From assembly GCA_041481445.1 (NCBI GenBank), contig JBGPBV010000178.1:1-13508 (forward strand): 13,508 bases of DNA. Direction: 5' to 3'. Source of the stretch: AA29 sp041481445. GTDB taxonomy: Bacteria; Acidobacteriota; Vicinamibacteria; Fen-336. Every line of letters begins with the position of its first letter. Within the stretch, counting starts at the first letter, position 1. The translations under genes and the position numbers were made by a program. Below, piece by piece: positions 1-7,233 of the stretch. The notes beneath the pieces were generated by a model. That model saw nothing but the letters and a program-made list of their open reading frames with translations. It did not search any database and was not told the origin of the DNA.

Positions 1-79
1 GAGGAACGAGACAGGACGCACGAGGACCTCCTTCGTCAGTGTTGCCTCTGGAGACGGCGCGCGCGGCCGAAAGGTTTGC

Positions 80-124
80 CGAACGTTCGATCCAATGTTT
101 TGAACCACGTCCGAATCGTTGGAT
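80..124. promoter_or_regulatory. Candidate upstream activator sites (inverted repeats)
   Basis: CGAACGTTCG at 80-89 is a perfect 10-bp palindrome. A further GAAC at 102-105 pairs with GTTC at 85-88, and ATCCAA (90-95) is inverted as TTGGAT (119-124). They lie roughly 110-155 bp upstream of the start site predicted from the sigma-54-like element, a usual distance for enhancer-binding-protein sites. The assignment is positional inference, since no activator gene is present in the window. Confidence 0.3.
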
Positions 125-209
125 ACGCCAGCCGTCCCAGCAAGACGATCCAGGGGTCTATCGGCTGTAAGTGATTGAGAGCGTGTGAACTCCATGACAC
201 TTTACATAG

Positions 210-225
210 TGGCACCCGCCGTGCT
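210..225 (+). promoter_or_regulatory. Sigma-54-type -24/-12 promoter
   Basis: TGGCAC at 210-215 is followed by six bases and then TGCT at 222-225. The GG (211-212) and GC (223-224) are separated by exactly ten bases, as required for RpoN promoters (consensus TGGCACG-N4-TTGCW). Only the first T of the -12 block and the G after CAC deviate. Transcription would start near 236, leaving an untranslated leader of about 80 nt before the ATG at 317. This also argues against the receptor starting at 185, which would put the promoter inside the coding region. Confidence 0.55.
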
Positions 226-303
226 TGTTCGTGGTCATTCCGTTCCCGAGCCTAAGTCCGCGTGTCCGCACTCTCTCGGTCGGTTAGAGCAGGCGTGTTT
301 TTC

Positions 304-309
304 GGAGGA
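304..309 (+). promoter_or_regulatory. Shine-Dalgarno sequence fixing the receptor start
   Basis: GGAGGA lies 7 nt upstream of the ATG at 317. The codons that follow encode a clean export signal. The in-frame GTG at 185 has no such site and would bury the signal peptide 44 residues inside the protein. Confidence 0.85.
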
Positions 310-316
310 TGAAAGA

Positions 317-3289
317 ATGAGCGTCGAGGCAAGCAGGATCCGCCGGCATGCCGGCGCCGTCCTGGGCCTGGCCCTGGTGTTCGCCTTCGCCTTTACAGGG
401 GTGGCGGCGGCGCAGGGGACCCAGACGGGGACTCTGAGTGGTGGCGTGAAGTCCGCCGACGGGGCGCCTCTCCCCGGCGTGGCCGTCACGCTCAAGTCGC
501 CCGCCATCCAAGGCGAGCGGACCGCCGTCACCGATTCCACGGGCGGCTACATCTTCCGGGGCCTTCCTCCCGGGCAAGGCGCCAGCGCCTACACGCTCAC
601 GTTCGCGCTGACCGGCTTCGGCTCGGTCTCGAAGAAGGTCGAGGTGACGCTGGGCGGGAACCCGGCTGTGGACGTCACGATGACGGTGGCGAGCGTCCAG
701 GAGTCCGTCGAGGTCACCGCGGAGGCGCCCTCGATCCTCAACACCACCCAGCTGGGGGCGAACCTCCAGGCGGCCGAAGTCGACAAGCTGGCCACCGCGC
801 GCACCCTCCAGGGCATCGCGACCCTGTCTGCCGGCGTCAGCGACGACTTCCGCACGCCCAACGCGGGGCAGCTCTCGATCTCGGGCTCCTTCGCCTACGA
901 CAACGTGTTCCTGCTCAACGGCGTCGACATCAACGACAACCTCTTCGGGACCGCGAACAACCTCTTCATCGAGGACGCGATCCAGGAGGTGCAGGTCCTC
1001 ACCAACGGCGTGTCCGCGGAGTTCGGGCGCTTCTCCGGCGGCGTGGTGAACGCGGTCACCAAGCGGGGCGGCAACAAGTTCGCGGGCAGCTTCCGCATGG
1101 ACTTCACGAACCCCGTCTGGCAGGACGAGTCGCGGTTCGAGCAGTCGCAGATCGACGCCGGAGTGGCCGGGGCCAAGCCGCACGCGAGCAAGGTGAGCCA
1201 TCCCTACCAGGCCACCCTCGGCGGTCCGATCATCAAGGACAAGGTCTGGTTCTTCGTGGCCGGCCGGCGTGAGGTGTCGACGCTGACGCGCTCCCTGGCC
1301 GTCACCGGCGGCTCCTACGACTTCGGAACCACCAACAATCGTATCGAGGCCAAGCTCACCGGCTCCATCAACCCCAACCACACGCTCCAGGCGGACTACA
1401 TCCGCCAGCCCGTGGAGAACACGAACCTGGCCTCGATCAACACGACCTTCAGCATCGACGACAAGACGCTGATCGACCGCCAGAACCCGAACGACCTGTT
1501 CGTGACCAACTACAACGGCGTGCTGAGCTCGAACCTGTTCGTGGAGGCGCAGTATTCGCGCAAGACCTTCGGCTTCCGGAACTCCGGGAGCAGCTTCACG
1601 GACATCCACCAGTCCCCGTTCCTGGCCCAGGGCCGCAACGGCATCGCGGCCAACAGCCACTACAACGCGCCCTACTTCGACAACAACGACCCCGAGGACC
1701 GCAACAACCACCAGTACACGGCCGCCCTGTCCTACTTCCTCACCACCGGAAGCATGGGCCGGCACGACCTGAAGTTCGGCGGGGAGTACTTCACGTCGAC
1801 CCGGACGGGCGGCAACTCGCAGTCCTCGACGGGCTACGTCTTCCAGACCGACCCCAAGTTGATCGGCGGGGTCGTGCAGAGGGACGGCAGCGGCAACATC
1901 ATCCCCACCTTCACCACGGGCGTGAGCCGCATCCAGAACTGGCTGCCCGTGCGCGGCGCCCAGGTCGACCTGCACACGACGTCGATCTACGTCAACGACC
2001 GCTGGCAGCTCAACAACCACTGGACGTTCAACCTGGGCGCGCGCTTCGAGAAGTACAACCCGGACACCACCCAGGCGGGAATCGTGTCTCCGAGCAGCAA
2101 CGCGCTCGTCCCCCGGCTGGGAGCCACCTACGACGTGAAGGGCGACGGCAAGTGGATCCTGCAGGCCACCTACGGCCACTACGCGGGCAAGCAGTCCGAG
2201 ACGCAGTTCGCCGACAACACGAACGTCGGCACCCCCAACCTGATCGTGCTCCAGTACGCGGGCCCGTCGGGGGAGGGTGTGAACTTCGCGCCCGGGTTCG
2301 ACCTCAACAACTACTCGGTCATCGGGGGCAGCTTCCCGGTGAAGAACGTCTTCCTGGACACTGGTCTCCGGACCCCGATCACCAAGGAGTGGACGCTGCA
2401 GGCGGGGACGCGCCTGGGCCGGAAGGGCGAGATCAAGCTGGCCTATGCCCAGCGGCGGACGACGAACTTCCTGGACGACTTCATCAACGACCCGAGCGCG
2501 GCGGGCAAGACGACGGTGACCCAGGACGGACGCACATTCGGCACCTTCGACAACTCGTTCATCACGAACACGGACATCCCGGAGCGGCAGTACAAGGCCC
2601 TGGACGGGATCTTCAGCTACCGCATCACCGACAAGTGGTCCGTGAACGCCAACTACACGCACCAGTTCCTCAACGACGGCAACTTCACGGGAGAGGCGGC
2701 CAACCAGCCGGGGAACTACTCGATCATCGGCGACTACCCCGAGTTCTACACGGAAGCGCGCCACTACCCCGTCGGGCACCTCCCGCAGTACGAGGCGGAC
2801 CGGCTCCGCGCGTTCAGCACCTATGACGTGAGCATGGGCGGCTTCGGTCGCGCCAGCCTGGGCGTGCTCTACCGGTTCGACTCGCCGGGGGCGTTCAGCT
2901 ACATCGCCACCAGCGTGCCCGTCTCCTCGATCCAGCGCGCGAAGAACCCCGGCTACGCCACCCCGCCGACCCTGAACGCGAACCTGTTCTTCGGGGAGCG
3001 GGGCATCGGCCGCTTCGAGAAGTCGCACCTGTTCGACTTCGCGCTGACCTACGAGGTGCCGGTCTGGAAGACGGCCCGCCCCTGGTTCAAGGCCGAGGTG
3101 CGCAACGCGTTCAACGCCCAGCCCCTGATCCAGTACAACACCACGATCTCGGTCGATCCGAACAGCCCGCTGGACAGCCTCGGGTTGCCGACCGGCTACA
3201 TCAAGAGCGCGAACTTCGGCAAGGACACCTCGAACCTCCACACCCCGGTCCCGCGCGAGTTCCGCTTCAGCCTCGGGTTCCGGTTCTAG
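317..3289 (+). CDS. TonB-dependent receptor, Oar-like, with carboxypeptidase-regulatory N-terminal domain
   Basis: A 990-residue outer-membrane receptor for energy-dependent uptake; the substrate cannot be read from the sequence. Residues 1-32 form a signal peptide: an Arg-rich start, a hydrophobic core, and AAA before the predicted cleavage at Gln33. Residues about 38-127 form a CarboxypepD_reg-like beta-sandwich (DGAPLPGVAV, DSTGGYIFRGLPPG). A TonB-box-like stretch ESVEVTAEAP follows at 129-138, then a plug domain at about 139-255 (FLLNGVDINDN, VSAEFGRFSGGVVNAVTKRGG). The rest is a long beta-barrel ending in aromatic Phe (SLGFRF), as expected for BAM insertion. This architecture and size match the Oar-like receptors that are abundant in Acidobacteriota, often linked to oligosaccharide or peptide uptake (family knowledge). 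The start is chosen for GGAGGA at 304-309. A sigma-54-like promoter precedes the gene. No SusD-like partner is present. The family call is firm and the ligand unknown. Confidence 0.95.
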   Translation: MSVEASRIRRHAGAVLGLALVFAFAFTGVAAAQGTQTGTLSGGVKSADGAPLPGVAVTLKSPAIQGERTAVTDSTGGYIFRGLPPGQGASAYTLTFALTGFGSVSKKVEVTLGGNPAVDVTMTVASVQESVEVTAEAPSILNTTQLGANLQAAEVDKLATARTLQGIATLSAGVSDDFRTPNAGQLSISGSFAYDNVFLLNGVDINDNLFGTANNLFIEDAIQEVQVLTNGVSAEFGRFSGGVVNAVTKRGGNKFAGSFRMDFTNPVWQDESRFEQSQIDAGVAGAKPHASKVSHPYQATLGGPIIKDKVWFFVAGRREVSTLTRSLAVTGGSYDFGTTNNRIEAKLTGSINPNHTLQADYIRQPVENTNLASINTTFSIDDKTLIDRQNPNDLFVTNYNGVLSSNLFVEAQYSRKTFGFRNSGSSFTDIHQSPFLAQGRNGIAANSHYNAPYFDNNDPEDRNNHQYTAALSYFLTTGSMGRHDLKFGGEYFTSTRTGGNSQSSTGYVFQTDPKLIGGVVQRDGSGNIIPTFTTGVSRIQNWLPVRGAQVDLHTTSIYVNDRWQLNNHWTFNLGARFEKYNPDTTQAGIVSPSSNALVPRLGATYDVKGDGKWILQATYGHYAGKQSETQFADNTNVGTPNLIVLQYAGPSGEGVNFAPGFDLNNYSVIGGSFPVKNVFLDTGLRTPITKEWTLQAGTRLGRKGEIKLAYAQRRTTNFLDDFINDPSAAGKTTVTQDGRTFGTFDNSFITNTDIPERQYKALDGIFSYRITDKWSVNANYTHQFLNDGNFTGEAANQPGNYSIIGDYPEFYTEARHYPVGHLPQYEADRLRAFSTYDVSMGGFGRASLGVLYRFDSPGAFSYIATSVPVSSIQRAKNPGYATPPTLNANLFFGERGIGRFEKSHLFDFALTYEVPVWKTARPWFKAEVRNAFNAQPLIQYNTTISVDPNSPLDSLGLPTGYIKSANFGKDTSNLHTPVPREFRFSLGFRF

Positions 3290-3302
3290 CTCTCGCACCG
3301 CT

Positions 3303-3345
3303 CCGCCGCCACCCGCTTCGCGCACGCTCGCGCGGGTGGCGGCGG
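3303..3345. terminator. GC-rich hairpin between convergent genes
   Basis: CCGCCGCCACCCGC at 3303-3316 is perfectly inverted at 3332-3345, giving a 14-bp stem with a 15-nt loop. It lies 13 nt after the receptor stop and about 65 nt beyond the end of the convergent response regulator gene, so it could act in both directions. There is no T-tract on either side, so it is not a canonical intrinsic terminator; it may block read-through or stabilise the 3' end. Confidence 0.6.
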
Positions 3346-3409
3346 GCACCGGGTCCTGGCGGCTGCCGTCCCCGGGTCCGGGGTAGGCGCCCAACTTCAG
3401 CGCCCGCCG

Positions 3410-4066
3410 CTATTCCCGATAGCGCAGGCCGTGGATGAAGCGGCGGCCGTCGCCGCTCGTCCAGCGGATCTCGGCCGCGCGGCGCTCGGGGCCCTCCGGC
3501 CGGAGGACGGTGAGCACGACCTCCAGCCCCTGGGCGAGCGCGGCGTCGAGGTCGATCTGGGCGCCGCGGGAGTCGGCATCCACGAGCGTGCCCACGGCCA
3601 GGAGACGGTCCTGCCGGTCCCGCACCTGCACCGGCAACGCCGGCGGCTCGTGGGCCTCCTGTCCCAGGAGCGGCCGCGCCCCGCCGAGGATGCGCCGGCA
3701 GGTCTCGACGACGTCGGCCAGGCGGAACGGCTTGTTGATGAACGCGGCCACGCCGTACCTCCGGGCCTGCTCGAAGCTCGGGAAGTCCCCGGACGAGGTC
3801 TCGAGCACCACCGGGAGCTCGGCGGTCTCGGAGCGGCCGCGCAGGGCCTCCAGGACCTGCCATCCGTTCATGTCCGGCATGGCGATGTCGAGGAGGATGA
3901 GGTCGGTGCGCTTCCGGAGCGCCACCTCCAACGCCTCCGCGCCGCTGGCGGCCTCGACGACCTCGGCTCCCGCGTCCACGAGCGCGGTGCGGAGGACGTT
4001 TCGGATGGACTCCTGGTCGTCGACGACGAGGATGCGGCGCGAGGCCAGTGGCGGGCTCGAGGGCAT
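3410..4066 (-). CDS. Response regulator with PilZ-like C-terminal domain
   Basis: A 218-residue two-domain regulator. The receiver domain (about residues 10-128) has every key residue: acidic pocket Asp16-Asp17 (VVDDQ), phosphoacceptor Asp60 in LLDIAMPDMNG, Thr90 and Lys112 in INKPF. Residues about 148-215 look like a PilZ beta-barrel (VGTLVDADSRGAQIDL, hydrophobic strands, then AEIRW and IHGLRY at the end). However, the c-di-GMP motif [D/N]xSxxG reads DADSRG (163-168) with Asp for Ser, and no clean RxxxR precedes it, so ligand binding is doubtful. There is no DNA-binding domain, so output is probably by protein contact. No histidine kinase is nearby, so it is an orphan. ATG 4066 is preferred over a TTG at 4144, which would run through the intergenic inverted repeat and add a low-complexity leader. 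The receiver call is firm; the PilZ-like call is moderate. Confidence 0.9.
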   Translation of the reverse strand: MPSSPPLASRRILVVDDQESIRNVLRTALVDAGAEVVEAASGAEALEVALRKRTDLILLDIAMPDMNGWQVLEALRGRSETAELPVVLETSSGDFPSFEQARRYGVAAFINKPFRLADVVETCRRILGGARPLLGQEAHEPPALPVQVRDRQDRLLAVGTLVDADSRGAQIDLDAALAQGLEVVLTVLRPEGPERRAAEIRWTSGDGRRFIHGLRYRE

Positions 4067-4087
4067 GGACGCGAGGGTCACTAGTGT

Positions 4088-4128
4088 ACGCCGTCCTGCC
4101 GCGGGAAGGCGCGGGTGGCGGACGGCGT
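4088..4128. repeat. Inverted repeat in the divergent intergenic region
   Basis: ACGCCGTCC at 4088-4096 is perfectly inverted as GGACGGCGT at 4120-4128, with 23 bases between. Past a one-base bulge, GCC (4098-4100) can pair with GGC (4117-4119). It sits between the starts of the response regulator (4066, -) and the molybdoenzyme (4149, +). -10-like hexamers flank it: TACACT on the minus strand at 4088-4083 and TATCCT on the plus strand at 4129-4134. It could be a shared operator. No -35 match was found for either. Confidence 0.4.
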
Positions 4129-4148
4129 TATCCTCTCTGGACAAGCAC

Positions 4149-4784
4149 GTGGCGCTCGACGACTACATCCACGGCCGGGACGAGCGCGCGACCCGCGAGC
4201 GCGCGATGCGGGCGGCGGGCCGCCTGCCCCCCGGGCAGTCCCTGACCTTGAAGTGGCCGGTGCTGCACGACGGCGAGGTGCCCTCGTTCGATCCCGCCAC
4301 CTGGGACTTCCGCGTGGGCGGGCTGGTCGAGCATCCCTTCACCCTGTCGTGGACCGAGTTCACCGCCTTGCCGCGCGCGGAGGTGACCTCCGATTTCCAC
4401 TGCGTGACGCGCTGGAGCACGTTCGACAACCGCTGGGAGGGAGTCCCCGTTCGCACCCTGCTCGAGCGGGCGCGCCCCCAGGCCCAGGCCACCCACGTCA
4501 TGGTCTGCGGACACAAGGGCGAGACGCGCTACGGGTACACGACCAACCTGCCCCTGGCGGACCTGGATCGGCCGGAGAACCTGTTCGTGCTCCGCCACGG
4601 CGGCGTCCCTCTCGATCCCGAGCACGGCGGGCCCCTGCGCCTCGTGGTCCCGCACCTCTATGCCTGGAAGAGCGCGAAGTGGGTGCGCGGCCTCGTCTTC
4701 ATGGACGCGGACAAGCCGGGCTACTGGGAGCGCGCCGGCTACCACATGCGCGGCGACCCGTTCGCCGAGGAGCGCTTCGGCTAG
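4149..4784 (+). CDS. Molybdopterin-dependent oxidoreductase, YedY/sulfite-oxidase fold, cytoplasmic
   Basis: About 211 residues, the whole length of a stand-alone oxidoreductase molybdopterin-binding domain (COG2041 type). Family hallmarks are an N-terminal RLPPGQ leading to LKWPVLHDGEVPSFD, then WDFRVGGLVEHPFTLSW, Cys85 in DFHCVTRWS as the expected molybdenum-ligating cysteine, GYTTNLPL (129-136), GGPLRLVVPHLYAWKSAKWV (160-179), and a closing GYWERAGYH...DPFAEERFG. There is no twin-arginine signal and no transmembrane segment, unlike periplasmic MsrP/YedY, so a cytoplasmic location is inferred. No heme-binding membrane partner (MsrQ) is adjacent, so the electron partner and substrate are unknown. 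The GTG start at 4149 gives the usual short N-terminus. The frame is open upstream to 3435, but that part is antisense to the response regulator. ATG 4206 is an alternative but would remove N-terminal sequence. The Shine-Dalgarno is weak. Confidence 0.9.
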   Translation: MALDDYIHGRDERATRERAMRAAGRLPPGQSLTLKWPVLHDGEVPSFDPATWDFRVGGLVEHPFTLSWTEFTALPRAEVTSDFHCVTRWSTFDNRWEGVPVRTLLERARPQAQATHVMVCGHKGETRYGYTTNLPLADLDRPENLFVLRHGGVPLDPEHGGPLRLVVPHLYAWKSAKWVRGLVFMDADKPGYWERAGYHMRGDPFAEERFG

Positions 4785-4796
4785 CCGCGGGGTGGG

Positions 4797-7223
4797 CTAC
4801 TCGGCGCGCAGCGCCTCCACCGGATCGACGCGGCGGGCGCGGCGGGCGGGCAGGAGGCAGGCGCCGGCGGCGACGGCGGCGAGCAGGAGCGGCACCGCCG
4901 CGAACGTGACGGCGTCGAGCGGCTCCACTCCGTAGAGCAGCGACCGGAGGAGACGGGCGGCGGCGGCGGCGGCGGCGAGGCCGATGGCGATGCCGAGGAC
5001 GGCGAGCGCCATCCCTTCTCCCAGGACCAGGCGGCTCACGTCCACCGGCCGCGCGCCGAGGGCCACGCGCACGCCGATCTCGCGCGTCCGCCGCGTCACG
5101 GAGTAGGCGAGCAACCCGTAGAGGCCCAGCGCGGCGAGAAGGACGGCCACCACCGCGAAGGCGCTGAAGAGGCGGGCGGCGAAGCGCGGGCCGCCCAGCG
5201 CGTCGTCCACCACCTGCCTCATCGTGATGACGTCGCTCACCGGCTGGCCGGCATCGATGGCGCGCACGGCGGCGCGGATGGCGGGGGCAAGGGCGGCCCA
5301 CTCCTGGGACCGGGTGCGGACCATCAGGTGCTGGACGTGATGGTTGGCCTGCCGGTACGACATGTAGAGGTCGAGCCGGCCCTGCGGCAGCTCGCGGTAC
5401 CGCGCGTCGGCCACCACCCCGACGACGGTGAGCCACTCCTTGTCGTACGGGGTGTCCGGCAGCGGGATCTTCAGGCGCTTGCCGATCGGGTCCTGGCCCG
5501 GCCAGGCGCGGCGCGCCAGCGCGTCTCCGATGACCACCACGCCCGGCTGACCGTCCACGTCCCCATCCGTGAACGCCCGGCCACGAAGGACGGGGATGCG
5601 CATCGTGCGGAAGTAGTCGGCGCTTACCGTCTCCATGTTCACGGACGTGTTGCGCGAGGCCTCCTGCTCGGACTGGCCTTCGATCGTGTAGCGCCAGTCC
5701 ATCCCGACCGTGCCCCACAGCGGCCGCAACATCACCACCGCCGCCGACTCGACGTCCGGCAGCGCGCGCACGCGGGAGAGCAGCTCCTCGTAGAACGCAC
5801 GCCACTGTCGCGGCTGCGGGTAACGGTTCTCGCGAGGTCCCACGGAGACGCTGAGGAGGCGGTCGGGATCGAACCCGAGCGGGACCTCGCGCAGGTGGAC
5901 GAAGCTGCGCGCGAGCAGGCCCGCCCCCACCAGGAGGACGAGGGAGAGGGCGACCTCGGCCACGGCCAGCGCCGCTCCCATCCGCGCCCGCCCGAGGGCG
6001 ACGCTGCGCGCGCCCGCCCGCAGCTCCCGCTCGAGCGAGAGGCTCCGGACGGTCAGCATCGGGGCCAGGCCGCTCACCAGGGCGGTGAGGGTGCAGGCGG
6101 CGAGGGCGAAGGCCAGGGCGCGCACGTCGACGGCCGCCTCTGACAGCCGCGGGAGGTCGGAAGGGGACAGGGTGACCAAGGCGGGGGTGCCCGCGACCGC
6201 GACCACGACTCCCAGCGCTCCGCCCGCCGCCGCGAGCAGAGCGCTCTCCGCAAGCAGGCCCCGCGCGAGGCGAAAGGCGCCCGCGCCCAGGGCCAGACGG
6301 ACGGCGAGGTCGCGGCTCCTCTCCATGGCCCGAACGAGGAGCAGCCCGGCCACGTTCGCGCACGCGATCAGGAGCACCAGCCCGACCGCGCCCAGCAGCG
6401 CGAGCAGGGCCGGGCGCGTCGGCCCGAAGATGGTGTCGCGCACCGGCGTGAGCACGGCGGTGAGGCTCTCCTCCTTGAACTGCTCGCGGTTGTAGCGCAG
6501 GGCGAACGCGGCCATCTCGCGCCGCGCCTGGTCGGGCGACACGCCGGCCTTGAGACGGCCGACCGCGCTCATCCACCAGACGTTGCGCATGTCGGCGATG
6601 GGCCCCGCCGCCCGCACCAACGGCACCCAGATCTGGGCTCCCTTGGGATAGGCGAACTCGCCCGGCATCACGCCCACGACCGTGTAGGGCTCGTCGTCGA
6701 GCACGAGCGTCTGGCCGACGATCGCGGAGTCAGCGCCGAGGTGGGAGCGCCAGAAGGCATCGGCCAGGATCACGACACGCGGGGCCGCCGCGCCGTCGTC
6801 CTCCGGCTGGAAGGTCCGTCCGAGCGCCGGTCGTACCCCGAGCACGTCGAAGAAGCGGCCGGTGACCCAGCGGCCGAGCACGGGGAGCGGCTCGCCCCGG
6901 CCGCTCAGGATCCAGCCCTGGTTGGTGCTGGGCATCCCCGCCATGTCCTCGAACACGTGGTTCTGCTCGCGCCAGTCGCGGAAAGTCGGATAGGCCATCT
7001 CGACGAAGCGCTCGTTCTTCGCGGTGTCGGCCTGCCACACCATGAAGAGCCGCCCCGGGTCCGCGAAGGGCAGGGGCCGCAGGATCACGGCGTCGGCCAC
7101 GCTGAAGATGGCGGTCGCGGCCCCGAGGCCGAGGCCCAGCGTGAGCACGGCGACGAGGGTCAGGCCCGGCCGCCGGCGGAGCGCACGCGCGGCCTGGCGG
7201 AGGTCCTGGCGGAGGCCGTCCAT
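4797..7223 (-). CDS. ADOP-type ABC transporter permease (MacB/FtsX duplicated, orphan)
   Basis: An 808-residue duplicated permease with about eight transmembrane helices. The first half has one helix near 21-45, a MacB_PCD periplasmic domain (about 50-270) and an FtsX core with helices near 272-296, 325-349 and 367-390. The second half repeats this: a helix at about 416-440, a second periplasmic domain (about 450-680), and an FtsX core with helices near 685-707, 737-760 and 770-792. REIGVRVALGA at 714-724 and the ending ARRVDPVEALRAE are typical of acidobacterial duplicated orphan permeases. The family is MacB-like, but its substrate and ATPase are generally unknown, and no ATP-binding subunit lies in this window. 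It is the last gene of a minus-strand operon, 10 bp after the membrane-protein stop. It ends 12 bp from the convergent molybdoenzyme. A run of seven GCC Ala codons falls in the penultimate helix. Confidence 0.94.
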   Translation of the reverse strand: MDGLRQDLRQAARALRRRPGLTLVAVLTLGLGLGAATAIFSVADAVILRPLPFADPGRLFMVWQADTAKNERFVEMAYPTFRDWREQNHVFEDMAGMPSTNQGWILSGRGEPLPVLGRWVTGRFFDVLGVRPALGRTFQPEDDGAAAPRVVILADAFWRSHLGADSAIVGQTLVLDDEPYTVVGVMPGEFAYPKGAQIWVPLVRAAGPIADMRNVWWMSAVGRLKAGVSPDQARREMAAFALRYNREQFKEESLTAVLTPVRDTIFGPTRPALLALLGAVGLVLLIACANVAGLLLVRAMERSRDLAVRLALGAGAFRLARGLLAESALLAAAGGALGVVVAVAGTPALVTLSPSDLPRLSEAAVDVRALAFALAACTLTALVSGLAPMLTVRSLSLERELRAGARSVALGRARMGAALAVAEVALSLVLLVGAGLLARSFVHLREVPLGFDPDRLLSVSVGPRENRYPQPRQWRAFYEELLSRVRALPDVESAAVVMLRPLWGTVGMDWRYTIEGQSEQEASRNTSVNMETVSADYFRTMRIPVLRGRAFTDGDVDGQPGVVVIGDALARRAWPGQDPIGKRLKIPLPDTPYDKEWLTVVGVVADARYRELPQGRLDLYMSYRQANHHVQHLMVRTRSQEWAALAPAIRAAVRAIDAGQPVSDVITMRQVVDDALGGPRFAARLFSAFAVVAVLLAALGLYGLLAYSVTRRTREIGVRVALGARPVDVSRLVLGEGMALAVLGIAIGLAAAAAAARLLRSLLYGVEPLDAVTFAAVPLLLAAVAAGACLLPARRARRVDPVEALRAE
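4956..4976. repeat. GGC trinucleotide run (7 units)
   Basis: Seven consecutive GGC units on the plus strand read as seven Ala codons (residues 750-756) on the minus strand, inside a predicted helix of the ADOP permease. Gain or loss of whole units keeps frame and would lengthen or shorten the helix. Confidence 0.8.
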
Positions 7224-7233
7224 GTCGTGCGTT

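Larger units (their letters stand above)
1..316. other. Non-coding leader upstream of the TonB-dependent receptor
   Basis: This stretch is visibly less GC-rich than the rest of the window, and I see no convincing gene in it. Plus-strand frame 1 is open from base 1 to a TGA near 172, but its translation has no recognisable domain and an un-gene-like composition, so an upstream gene tail is possible but unsupported. The stretch holds a sigma-54-like element at 210-225, a 10-bp palindrome CGAACGTTCG at 80-89, a GAAC copy at 102-105, and an inverted pair ATCCAA (90-95) / TTGGAT (119-124). A strong Shine-Dalgarno sequence lies at 304-309. The most economical reading is a regulatory region for the receptor gene. 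Confidence 0.6.

Noticed and set aside
1..172. An upstream gene tail in plus frame 1 ending at a TGA near 172
   Set aside because: Only 57 codons, lower GC than all genes here and no recognisable motif; not supportable as a gene.
284..3394. A 1036-codon open frame antisense to the TonB-dependent receptor
   Set aside because: Its composition is the Arg/Val/Gly/Glu-rich pattern of a shadow frame in GC-rich DNA. It has no domain, signal or ribosome-binding support, and the plus-strand receptor is unambiguous.
4067..4144. TTG start at 4144 for the response regulator
   Set aside because: It would add 26 low-complexity residues and cover the intergenic inverted repeat; the receiver begins normally a few residues after ATG 4066.
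3435..4148. N-terminal extension of the molybdoenzyme frame
   Set aside because: This part is antisense to the response regulator and has Arg/Ser-rich shadow composition. Family members begin close to the RLPPGQ motif.
4778..4787. CGGCTAGCCG palindrome at the end of the molybdoenzyme as a terminator
   Set aside because: It has no loop, so it cannot form a useful hairpin, and no T-tract follows.
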